Positions 19,185-26,978 of a stretch of 64,000 bases of DNA are shown piece by piece (position 1 is the stretch's first letter; the number at the start of each line of letters is the position of its first letter). A program made the translations under genes and the position numbers. The notes beneath the pieces were generated by a model that saw nothing but the letters and a program-made list of their open reading frames with translations, was not told where the DNA came from and ran no database searches. The stretch lies in NCBI RefSeq assembly GCF_018524365.1, contig NZ_JAEKFT010000019.1, positions 44,790 to 108,789 on the forward strand, in the 5' to 3' direction. Source of the stretch: Denitromonas iodatirespirans. Its GTDB lineage: Bacteria > Pseudomonadota > Gammaproteobacteria > Burkholderiales > Rhodocyclaceae.

Positions 19185-19305
19185 GCGTCCGCCGCCGCGA
19201 CCGTCACATTTCCGACACCTCGGCTTAACAAAAACTTCCTTTGCCCGCACACCGGCCAGCTTCTTAGACTCCCCGCTTCTCTTCAGACAGGGTGAGCCTC
19301 CGCCG

Positions 19306-20220
19306 ATGGCCTTTCCGCGTGCAGTTTCCCTGATCGTTGCACTCACGGCGGCCTGTCTGACCGGAGCCTGTTCGGTGCAACGACTTGCCGTCGACCGACT
19401 CGGCGACGCGCTCGCCGCGTCCGGAACGCAGTTCGCCGCCGACGACGACCCGGCCCTGATCCGCGATGCGGCGCCCTTCTCGCTCAAGTTGATGGAAAGC
19501 CTGCTGGCCGAGCGGCCCGGGCACGCTGGCCTGGCGCTGGCGGCGGCACGGGGTTTCACCCAGTACGCCTACGCCTTCGTCCAGCAAGGCGCGGACGAGA
19601 TCGAAGCGACGGATGTGGGCGAGGCCTTCGCCCGGCGTGAGCGCGCACGGCGCCTCTACTTGCGCGCGCAGGGTTACGGTCTGCAGGCACTGGCCTCGGC
19701 ACATCCGAGCCTCGATACCCGACTTCGCACCGACCCGGCGCAAGCGCTCGCACCGACCACCCAGGCGGACGTGCCCGCGTTGTACTGGACGGGCGCTGCC
19801 TGGGCGGCGGCCATCGCGCTGTCCAAGGACGACCCAGACGCCGTTGCCGACCTGCCGCTGGTGGGCGCCATGATGGACCGGGCGCTGGCGCTCGATCCGG
19901 CCTTCGACGACGGCGCGCTGCACACCTTCATGATCACCTTCTCGATGGCGCGCGCCGGCGAAGCCGCGCCGGCAGCCACGGCGCGCCGGCATTTCGACGC
20001 CGCGGTTGCGCTGTCGCAAGGCCGCCAGGCCGGGCCGTATCTGGCCCTGGCCGAGGCGGTCTCGGTGAGCGAGCAGAACCGCGCCGAGTTCCTCGCCTTG
20101 CTGGACACCGCGCTGGCCATCGACGCCGACGCCACGCCCGCCCATCGCCTGGCAAACCTGATTCTTCAACGGCGCGCCCGCTGGCTGCAGGGGCGTGTCG
20201 ACGAGCTCTTCCTGGAGTAA
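19306..20220 (+). CDS. TRAP transporter TatT-component family lipoprotein
   Basis: A 304-residue exported protein, probably a lipoprotein (signal MAFPRAVSLIVALTAACLTGAC, lipidation at Cys22 by inference). The mature part is all helical, with TPR-like pairs rich in Ala and Leu, as in TatT (T-component) proteins. These assemble as trimers and bind TRAP solute-binding proteins in the periplasm, perhaps scaffolding hydrophobic ligands. The start at 19306 is where the signal sequence begins. Its stop lies 3 bp before the solute-binding-protein gene, which supports this role. Confidence 0.85.
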   Translation: MAFPRAVSLIVALTAACLTGACSVQRLAVDRLGDALAASGTQFAADDDPALIRDAAPFSLKLMESLLAERPGHAGLALAAARGFTQYAYAFVQQGADEIEATDVGEAFARRERARRLYLRAQGYGLQALASAHPSLDTRLRTDPAQALAPTTQADVPALYWTGAAWAAAIALSKDDPDAVADLPLVGAMMDRALALDPAFDDGALHTFMITFSMARAGEAAPAATARRHFDAAVALSQGRQAGPYLALAEAVSVSEQNRAEFLALLDTALAIDADATPAHRLANLILQRRARWLQGRVDELFLE

Positions 20221-20223
20221 TAC

Positions 20224-21231
20224 ATGCCCGACCGGATTCGCCGCCTCTTCCTGATCCTGCTCGTTCTCGCCACCGGCCCGGCCCTGGCCGAGAAGGTCAC
20301 GCTGCGCCTGGGCACACTGGCGCCGAAGAATTCGCTCTACCACCGCGCCCTGCTCGAAATGGGCGAGACCTGGAAGGCGGCGCAGGGCGACGGCTCGAAG
20401 CTGATCGTATTCACTGACGGCGCCCAGGGCGGCGAGTCCGACACCGTCAAGCGCATGCGCATCGGCCAGCTCAACGGCGGCCTGCTGTCGGTGGTCGGGC
20501 TGCGCGAGATCGATCCGAGCGTGTCGGCGCTGCAGACCATTCCGCTGATGTTCCGCAGTTGGGAAGAGGTCGACTACGTGCGCGAGCAGCTGCGCCCGGC
20601 GATGGAGAAGCGTTTCTTCGACAAGGGCTACGTGGTCTTGTCCTGGGGTGACGCGGGCTGGGTCCGCTTCTTTTCGCAGCGGCCGGCCGCCGCGCCGGAC
20701 GACTTCAAGTCGATGAAGATGTTCACCTGGGCCGGCGAGCCGGAGCAGATGGAAGTGATGAAGGCGCTCGGCTACCAGCCGGTGTCGCTCGAAACCGCCG
20801 ACATCCTCCCCGCCCTGCAGACCGGGCTGATCGAAGTCGTACCGGCCACGCCCTACTACGCGCTGGCCGCGCAGTTCAACGGCCCGGCGCCGCACATGCT
20901 CGAACTGAACTGGGCCCCCATCGTCGGCGCGCTGGTGGTCACCCGCAAGGCCTGGGAGGGCATGAGCCCGGCCGGCCAGACGGCGCTGCGCGAGGCGGCC
21001 CGCGCAGCCGGTGAGAAGATGCGCGCACAGGCCCGCACCGAAGTGGATGAGGCGGTGGCGGCGATGGTCAAGCGCGGGCTCAAGGTCACCCGGCCGAGTG
21101 CCGAGCAGATGGCCGCCTGGCAGGCGCTGGCCGAGTCGGTCTATCCGCAGATCCGCGGCCGGCTGGTGCCCGCCGAGACCTTCGACGAGGTCACCCGCCT
21201 GCTCGCCGAGTTCCGCGCACGCAACAAGTAA
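20224..21231 (+). CDS. TRAP transporter solute-binding protein (DctP family)
   Basis: A 335-residue periplasmic receptor with a signal peptide (LFLILLVLATGPALAEK). DctP hallmarks are LRLGTLAPKNSLYHRAL at the N-terminus, IGQLNGGLLSVVGLREIDP, and MKMFTWAGEPEQMEVMKALG in the hinge region. The Arg/Trp pocket that binds carboxylates in DctP is altered (FTWAGEPEQ), so a simple C4-dicarboxylate is not assured. It lies between the TatT gene and the fused permease. TatT-linked TRAP systems are often suspected of handling hydrophobic or unusual acids; the substrate is unknown here. Confidence 0.92.
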   Translation: MPDRIRRLFLILLVLATGPALAEKVTLRLGTLAPKNSLYHRALLEMGETWKAAQGDGSKLIVFTDGAQGGESDTVKRMRIGQLNGGLLSVVGLREIDPSVSALQTIPLMFRSWEEVDYVREQLRPAMEKRFFDKGYVVLSWGDAGWVRFFSQRPAAAPDDFKSMKMFTWAGEPEQMEVMKALGYQPVSLETADILPALQTGLIEVVPATPYYALAAQFNGPAPHMLELNWAPIVGALVVTRKAWEGMSPAGQTALREAARAAGEKMRAQARTEVDEAVAAMVKRGLKVTRPSAEQMAAWQALAESVYPQIRGRLVPAETFDEVTRLLAEFRARNK

Positions 21232-21284
21232 GCCCCTTTCCGCCCACCCCGGGTGCCGCGCCAGGCACCCCGCCGGATTCATTC

Positions 21285-23123
21285 ATGCCCCTGCCTGCCG
21301 AAACCACGCCGATCTACGACGCCCCCTCGGAACGCGCCGGCCCATGGTGGAAGCTGCACCGCGTCGAAGACACCGTGCTGTCGCTGGTACTGGCGACGAT
21401 GGTGCTGTTGCCGGTGCTCGAGATCGCCTTGCGCAGCACGCTGTCGGTGGGCGTGGCCAACGCCGCCGCGCTGGTGCAGCACGGCGTGCTGCTGGTCGGC
21501 ATGCTCGGCGCGGCGGTGGCCGCGCGCGAGGGGCGGCTGCTGAGCATCGCCGGTCTGGGCCGCTGGCTGCCCGAGCGTTTCCACTGGGTACACCGCGCCG
21601 CGGCCGGCGGTCTGGCGATGGCGGTGACCGGCGTGCTCGCCCACGCGGCATGGAACTTCGTCGCCGTCGAGCGCGAGGGCGGCAACCTGCTCGCCTACGG
21701 CGTGCCGGTGTGGTGGGTGGAGGCGGTGATGCCGGCCGGCTTTGCACTGATCGCGCTGCGGCTGTGGATCCGCTCGGGCGAGCGCGTCGCCGACCGGGCG
21801 CTGAGCCTGGCGGTGGCGGCCGGCCTGCTCGGCGTGGCAACCCTCAGCGCCACCGCCACGCCGGTGGTCGCGCTGCTGGCGCTGGCCGTGCTGCTGGGTG
21901 CGCCGGTGTTCGTGGTGCTCGGCGGCATCGCGCTGTTGCTCTTCGCTGGCGACGATCTGCCGCTGGCGGCGATCCCGCTCAACCACTACCAGCTCACCGT
22001 CAATCCCTCTCTGCCGGCGATCCCGCTGTTCACGCTGGCCGGCTATTTCCTCGCCGAGGGCGGTGCGCCGGCGCGGCTGATCCGTGTCTTCCGCGCGCTG
22101 TTCGGCCGCTTTCGCGGCGGGGCCGCGCTGGTCACGGTGCTGCTGACCGCCTTCTTTACCTCCTTCACCGGTGCCTCGGGCGTCACCATCCTGGCGCTCG
22201 GCGGTCTGCTCATGCCGCTGCTGCAAGGCGTGCGCTACCCGGAGCGCTCGGGCATTGGCCTGATCACCAGCGGCTGTTCGCTCGGGGTGCTGATCCCGCC
22301 CGCGCTGCCGCTGATCCTCTACGCCATCATCGCCCGCCAGCCGATCGAAACCATGCTGCTCGCCGCGGTGGTGCCGGCCGCGGTGATGACCACGATGCTG
22401 GTGCTGCTGGGCATCTGGCGCCAGCCCAGGGACACGGCGCCCACACCCTTCGACCCGGCCGAAGCGCTCGCCGCGATCAAGGCCGCCAAGTGGGAGCTGG
22501 CGATTCCGCTGGTGACCTTCGGCGGGCTGGCCAGCGGCCTGGTCACACCGACCGAGACTGCCGCGCTGACCGCGCTGTACGCCTTCATCGTCGAGGTGTT
22601 GATCTACCGCGACCTGTCGATCACCCGCGACCTGCCGCGGGTGATGGCTGAGTGCGGCCTGCTGGTCGGCGGCATCATCCTGATCCTGGGCATGGCGCTG
22701 GGCTTCACCAATTACCTGATCGACGCGCAGATCGCCGACCAGGTGTCCGAGTGGGTGCAGACCAGCATCGCCTCGCTCTGGGTGTTCCTGCTCGCGCTCA
22801 ACGGCTTGCTGCTGCTGGTCGGCGCCTTCATGGACATCTACTCGGCGATCATCGTGGTAACGCCGCTGATCGTGCCCATCGGCCTGGCCTTCGGCGTGCA
22901 CCCGGTGCACCTGGGGGTGATCTTCCTGGCCAACATGGAGCTCGGCTTCCTGACCCCGCCGGTGGGCATGAACCTGTTCTTCGCCTCCTACCGCTTCGGC
23001 ACGCCGATCGGCGAGGTCGCCCGCGCCGTGCTACCGGCGCTGGCCGTGTTGGCCGTCGGCGTGCTGCTGATCACCTACATCCCGGCCTTCTCGATGTGGC
23101 TGCCGAATGTGCTGCTGCGCTGA
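21285..23123 (+). CDS. Fused TRAP transporter permease (DctQ-DctM)
   Basis: A 612-residue inner-membrane protein joining both TRAP permease subunits. Residues ~30-180 match the four-helix DctQ subunit (LHRVEDTVLSLVLATMVLLP start, AAREGRLLSI). Residues ~185-610 form the DctM elevator subunit with ~12 helices, including the scoop-loop segments SFTGASGVTILALGGLLMPLL and GFLTPPVGMNLFFASYRFG. Sodium-driven uptake is the family mechanism. It starts 53 bp after the solute-binding-protein stop. No terminator is obvious before the convergent coiled-coil gene, 6 bp away. Confidence 0.94.
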   Translation: MPLPAETTPIYDAPSERAGPWWKLHRVEDTVLSLVLATMVLLPVLEIALRSTLSVGVANAAALVQHGVLLVGMLGAAVAAREGRLLSIAGLGRWLPERFHWVHRAAAGGLAMAVTGVLAHAAWNFVAVEREGGNLLAYGVPVWWVEAVMPAGFALIALRLWIRSGERVADRALSLAVAAGLLGVATLSATATPVVALLALAVLLGAPVFVVLGGIALLLFAGDDLPLAAIPLNHYQLTVNPSLPAIPLFTLAGYFLAEGGAPARLIRVFRALFGRFRGGAALVTVLLTAFFTSFTGASGVTILALGGLLMPLLQGVRYPERSGIGLITSGCSLGVLIPPALPLILYAIIARQPIETMLLAAVVPAAVMTTMLVLLGIWRQPRDTAPTPFDPAEALAAIKAAKWELAIPLVTFGGLASGLVTPTETAALTALYAFIVEVLIYRDLSITRDLPRVMAECGLLVGGIILILGMALGFTNYLIDAQIADQVSEWVQTSIASLWVFLLALNGLLLLVGAFMDIYSAIIVVTPLIVPIGLAFGVHPVHLGVIFLANMELGFLTPPVGMNLFFASYRFGTPIGEVARAVLPALAVLAVGVLLITYIPAFSMWLPNVLLR

Positions 23124-23129
23124 ATCGAC

Positions 23130-23756
23130 CTACTGCACCGCCCCGCCGGCCACCGGCTCGGTCGCTTCGCGCACCTTGTCGCGATAGGTTTCGAGGAGGT
23201 TCTCCAGACGCACCCGGCCGATACCGGTGAAGGGCTCGCCCTCGCCGAGCGCATCGAACACGCCCTTGTTCTGGTAGGCGTCGAGCAAGTCGTCCACCGC
23301 GCCCACCAACTGTGCGTTGTGGTTCCGGCAAATGCTCAGCGCCGCATCGGTGTCGCGCAGCCCGGCCTCGGCCTGGCGCCGTCCGGCCACCTGCGCGTTC
23401 AGCTCGGCGCGTACCTGGTCGAGCAGCGCTTGCGTTTCGGCCTGCGTGCGCGTCCGCTCGGCCAGTTCGACCTCCAGCGCGCGCTTGTCTTCACTCAGCC
23501 GCGAGGCCGACGCCGCCGCTGCATCGCGCCGGCCGGCCGCCTCCCCGAGCTTGGCTTGCAGATCGGCATTTTCCGCCCGCGCGGCCTCGGCATCAGCCTT
23601 GGCCGCCTCGGCCGCCTGTTGAGCGTCTCGCGCCGCCTGCATGGCCTGACGCACCTGCAAGCGAAGCTGGCGCAACTGGGCGTCAGCAGAACTCTGCGCC
23701 AATGCGGGCGGCATCAACACCCCGATGCACACGGCCAGGAGAGCATGTCGCAACAT
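23130..23756 (-). CDS. Secreted coiled-coil protein of unknown function
   Basis: A 208-residue protein with a signal peptide (MLRHALLAVCIGVLMPPALA). Residues ~25-140 form a long Ala/Glu/Arg-rich coiled coil (heptads such as RQLRLQVRQAMQAARDAQQA). The C-terminal ~65 residues (SICRNHNAQLVGAVDDLLDAY onward) look globular, with a single cysteine. It begins 11 bp after the porin stop and is the last gene of the TonB/porin run. A periplasmic structural or tethering role is inferred; the family is unknown to me. Confidence 0.75.
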   Translation of the reverse strand: MLRHALLAVCIGVLMPPALAQSSADAQLRQLRLQVRQAMQAARDAQQAAEAAKADAEAARAENADLQAKLGEAAGRRDAAAASASRLSEDKRALEVELAERTRTQAETQALLDQVRAELNAQVAGRRQAEAGLRDTDAALSICRNHNAQLVGAVDDLLDAYQNKGVFDALGEGEPFTGIGRVRLENLLETYRDKVREATEPVAGGAVQ

Positions 23757-23767
23757 GGTCAGTCTCC

Positions 23768-25462
23768 TCAGAACTTGACGGCGAGGTCGAGCTGGAGGGT
23801 GTCGACGCCGAACTGCTCGCCGCGCAGCAGCGTCGGGCTGTCCACGGTCTTGGCCGAGCTGTACTTCAGGCCGAGCGACGTCCGGTTGTCGAGTCCGTAG
23901 GCGAAGCTGAGCGTGTAGCCCTTCATGTTGGTGCCGCCAAGGCCGAAGTCGGAATCCGTGAAGGCGTCCAGCACCGAGTCCGAGCCGACATTGCGGTAGG
24001 TGATCGACGCATTCCAGTCGCCGACTTCCTTGATCGACGGCATGCCGACGGCCAGCCGCAGCAGATAGGCGCGATCACTGCCATCGCTCATGCGCAAGCC
24101 TGTCCGGCGAAATATCTCGTCGCGGTCGAACGCCAGGTTCTTGACGTATTCGGCCGACACCATCACATGCACGGGGTCGAAGCTCGCCAGATCCGCCGTG
24201 GCGGTCAGGACCAACGGCTTGAATTTGGCGGCCAGGCCCCAGATCGGATTGCTACCGGATTGCGCCGGAAAGGCGGTACCGTCGAGGCTGCTGTTGGTGG
24301 TGAACAAGGTATTGCCCTTGGCGCGCAAGCCCGTTTCGTAGCCATACTGGCCGTAGGACGCGCCGGCGCCGACCCCCAGGGTGTAGGCGTTGTCGACGCG
24401 TCCTTCGATGTTCTTGTAGTCGTACTGGGCCACGCCGAAGCGGAAGCGCACGTCCTCCGCCGCCCGCAGGTTCAGGCCCAGCTGCACGCCCTGCAACGAA
24501 CGGTCCTCGCGCTGTCCCGGCGTTTCGGGCCTGAGCGGGAACCAGCCCGCCGTCACGAAGGGGCTGATGCACCCGCCCTTGAACGGATAGCTGGCGGTGG
24601 CCGCCACGCCCTCGAAGTTCAGGTCGTCGTCCCACACCAGATCCGTGGCAAACCACGGGTTGGGGATCCGCCCACCCGACAGCTTGAGCCACTCGAAGGG
24701 CGCATAGTTGATGTAGGCCCGGTCGAGCACGAAGGTGTATTTGTTGAGATTCTGGCCCAAGGTCTGGTTGGTGGACACGCGGTCGCCGGTGTTGCCGGTC
24801 GCCATTCGCACACCGGCGCTCACGCTGTTCGACAGCCGCGCCAGCACGCCCAGCCGCGCCCGAACCCGCCAGCGATTGACGTCGTCGGTCACGTTGCCGA
24901 TGGCCGTGCCGTTGTCCGACACCTCCGCCGCACCCGCGTTTCGGGTGACGTACGGTGCGCCGCTGCCGGACACCGCCGGCACGCCGGTGCCCGGCGTCAC
25001 ACCGAGCGCATTGGCGTAGTTGGCGGCCGGCGTGTTGTCGTCGGCATAGCGATCCGACTGGAAGCGCAGCCGCACATCGCCTTCCCACTGGATACGCGAC
25101 ACCCATTCCGGAATGGCGTTCGGTGCGGCCCAGCGGTCTTCCTTGGCCTCGGCCAGCACTTCCTGCTTGATCTCGTCGCGGATCTGGTCGCGGACGATCT
25201 GCGGCACATAGGGAATCCGCACCGCTCCCGCCGCCGGCGCCTCGGCCGCCTTTTGCGCCACCGCCTGAGCGGCGCGGCGCTCGGCTTCCTGCACCATGGC
25301 ATCGGCCTGCTCGCGCTTGAGCACGCCGTTTTCGACCAGCACTTCGATCAAGCTCATGGTCGTGTGCTGCAGCGCTTCGAGCGATTGGCGCTCATCGGCG
25401 AACGCGGTCGAGCAGCCCAGAGCCAGGGCGATCGCGAGGGGGAGGGATTTCATCTGGGTCAT
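23768..25462 (-). CDS. Putative outer-membrane porin
   Basis: A 564-residue exported protein (signal MTQMKSLPLAIALALGCSTAFA; an alternative Met lies 3 codons later). A short helical region (~25-75, Gln/Glu/Ala-rich) precedes a conserved entry segment (WVSRIQWEGDVRLRFQSDRY) and a long series of amphipathic beta strands. It ends LDLAVKF with the C-terminal Phe that BAM recognises. This matches uncharacterised putative porins that accompany DUF2341/ExbB-TonB clusters. It lies 18 bp after tonB. The helical region may trimerise or contact peptidoglycan (inference). It lacks a plug or TonB box, so it is not a classical TonB-dependent receptor. Confidence 0.82.
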   Translation of the reverse strand: MTQMKSLPLAIALALGCSTAFADERQSLEALQHTTMSLIEVLVENGVLKREQADAMVQEAERRAAQAVAQKAAEAPAAGAVRIPYVPQIVRDQIRDEIKQEVLAEAKEDRWAAPNAIPEWVSRIQWEGDVRLRFQSDRYADDNTPAANYANALGVTPGTGVPAVSGSGAPYVTRNAGAAEVSDNGTAIGNVTDDVNRWRVRARLGVLARLSNSVSAGVRMATGNTGDRVSTNQTLGQNLNKYTFVLDRAYINYAPFEWLKLSGGRIPNPWFATDLVWDDDLNFEGVAATASYPFKGGCISPFVTAGWFPLRPETPGQREDRSLQGVQLGLNLRAAEDVRFRFGVAQYDYKNIEGRVDNAYTLGVGAGASYGQYGYETGLRAKGNTLFTTNSSLDGTAFPAQSGSNPIWGLAAKFKPLVLTATADLASFDPVHVMVSAEYVKNLAFDRDEIFRRTGLRMSDGSDRAYLLRLAVGMPSIKEVGDWNASITYRNVGSDSVLDAFTDSDFGLGGTNMKGYTLSFAYGLDNRTSLGLKYSSAKTVDSPTLLRGEQFGVDTLQLDLAVKF

Positions 25463-25480
25463 GGCTATCGTCGTCAGGCC

Positions 25481-26167
25481 TTAACCGGTCACCCGATTGG
25501 TGATCCGGACGGAAATGGGTTGGGGGAGTTTTTCCGGTGGCAGCTCGGACACCGGCGGCAAGTCCGTCAGGGCCGTGCGCAGCTTCGTATCCATCTCGGC
25601 GCTGCCGGTGCTGTCGATGAGTTCGGCGCGGCGGATCGAGCCGTCACCCGCCAGCCACACACGCAGCTTGACGCGATAGTCCATCCGCTTGATCTCGGAT
25701 CGACGCGCCAGCGCCTGCTGTAGATGGCGCTGCAGCATCCGGGTGTAGAAGGCGAACTGCATGGCGTTGCCGCCACCGATCTCGCCGCCGATGTAGTCCT
25801 GCGACACGTCACCCGCGGCAAACGGGCTCGGCCCGTCGCCGGCCTCGCCTTCCATCTTGATCTGCTCGGCGTCCTGCGGCTTGGGCACGTCCTGCGGCTT
25901 GGGCGCATCCAGCTTGACCTGCTTGGGCGCCTCCTTCGGCTCGGGCTTGGGTTGCTCCTTGGGCGGCGGCGGGGGAGGCGGCGGAGTATCGGGAATGATC
26001 GTGATCTTCGTCACCTGGCGCGCCGGGCGCTGCGCCTCGCCGCCGAGACTCTGCACGAGCAGCACCGCCCCACCGATCATCGCGGCCACCACCACCGCCA
26101 GACCGAACTGACGCGCACGGCGACGCCACGGCGCCTCGAAGAGCTCTTCTTCGGCCAGACCGCTCAT
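25481..26167 (-). CDS. tonB: TonB-family energy transducer
   Basis: A 228-residue protein with a cytoplasmic N-terminus, one membrane helix (FGLAVVVAAMIGGAVLLVQ) and a periplasmic proline/lysine linker (eight prolines in a row, then KEQPKPEPKEAPKQ). The C-terminal TonB-like domain covers ~130-228 (YRVKLRVWLAGDGSIRRAEL). TonB couples the proton gradient to outer-membrane transport together with ExbB/ExbD. The start overlaps the exbD stop by 4 bp (ATGA). Position in the locus suggests a dedicated rather than general TonB. Confidence 0.9.
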   Translation of the reverse strand: MSGLAEEELFEAPWRRRARQFGLAVVVAAMIGGAVLLVQSLGGEAQRPARQVTKITIIPDTPPPPPPPPKEQPKPEPKEAPKQVKLDAPKPQDVPKPQDAEQIKMEGEAGDGPSPFAAGDVSQDYIGGEIGGGNAMQFAFYTRMLQRHLQQALARRSEIKRMDYRVKLRVWLAGDGSIRRAELIDSTGSAEMDTKLRTALTDLPPVSELPPEKLPQPISVRITNRVTG

Positions 26168-26571
26168 GTGCCGATCCGCGCCGTGATCAGGCCAAGACCG
26201 TCGATCTGCAGGCGATTGACCAGATCCACCACCTCGATCACCTTGGCGTACTGGGTCGCCGGGTCGCCCTTGACCATCACCGCCAGCTTGGGGTCGCGCG
26301 CCTTGGCGGCGAGCAGCTGCCTTTCCAGCTCGGCCGGCGTCACCCCCACGCCGTTGATCATGAAGCGCCCCTCGGGCGAGATCTGCACGATCTTGGTCTC
26401 GTGCTTTTCCTCGCTCGGCGTGTTGCTCGGCTTGGGCAGGTTCATGGTCAGCCCCTGCACCGAGGCGGTGGTCATGATGATGAACACCACCAGCAGCACG
26501 TAGGCCAGATCGAGCATCGGCGTGACGTTGATCGAGTCGTAGGGTTGGGTGTCGTTCTGGATCTGCATCAC
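26164..26571 (-). CDS. exbD: ExbD/TolR-type biopolymer transport protein (second copy)
   Basis: A 135-residue bitopic protein. The membrane helix carries the essential aspartate in NVTPMLDLAYVLLVVFII, and a periplasmic domain follows. The loop NLPKPSNTPSEEKHETKIV differs from its upstream neighbour. It overlaps the preceding exbD and the following tonB by 4 bp each. It is one of two tandem ExbDs that are nearly identical in the membrane region and diverge after it. Confidence 0.93.
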   Translation of the reverse strand: MMQIQNDTQPYDSINVTPMLDLAYVLLVVFIIMTTASVQGLTMNLPKPSNTPSEEKHETKIVQISPEGRFMINGVGVTPAELERQLLAAKARDPKLAVMVKGDPATQYAKVIEVVDLVNRLQIDGLGLITARIGT

Positions 26572-26975
26572 TGTGCCCGCTTGGTAACCAGGCCGATCTC
26601 GGTGATGCCCAGCCGCTTGCAGACCTCCAGTGCCAGCATCACCTTCTCGTACTGCGCACTGGCATCGCCCTTGAGCACCACCGGCAGCGCCGGGTTGAGC
26701 GCCTTCATCTGCGCCAGGCGGGTCTCAAGCTGAGCCATGTCGACCGGGTAGGCGTCGAGAAACACATCGCCGTCGCGGGTGATGGTGATGGCGCGGGTCT
26801 GCGGCTTGGCCAGATTCTCGGCCGCCGTGGTCTGCGGCGATTCGACCTTGATGCCCTGTACCGAGGCAGTGGTCAGGATGATGAACACTACCAGCAGCAC
26901 GTACGCCAGATCGAGCATCGGCGTGACGTTGATGTCGTCGTAGGGCTGGTTGTCCTCGCGGATGTCGGCGGACAT
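26568..26975 (-). CDS. exbD: ExbD/TolR-type biopolymer transport protein (first copy)
   Basis: A 135-residue ExbD with the same NVTPMLDLAYVLLVVFIILT helix and proton-carrying Asp as its neighbour. Its periplasmic part (ESPQTTAAENLAKPQTRAIT onward) is different. It begins 3 bp after the ExbB stop and overlaps the next exbD by 4 bp. Two ExbDs may form a heteromeric pair inside one ExbB pentamer (inference). Confidence 0.93.
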   Translation of the reverse strand: MSADIREDNQPYDDINVTPMLDLAYVLLVVFIILTTASVQGIKVESPQTTAAENLAKPQTRAITITRDGDVFLDAYPVDMAQLETRLAQMKALNPALPVVLKGDASAQYEKVMLALEVCKRLGITEIGLVTKRAQ

Positions 26976-26978
26976 GGC

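Noticed and set aside
23768..25462. TonB-dependent receptor next to tonB
   Set aside because: No plug domain or TonB box; the sequence reads as a porin-type barrel with an N-terminal helical region.
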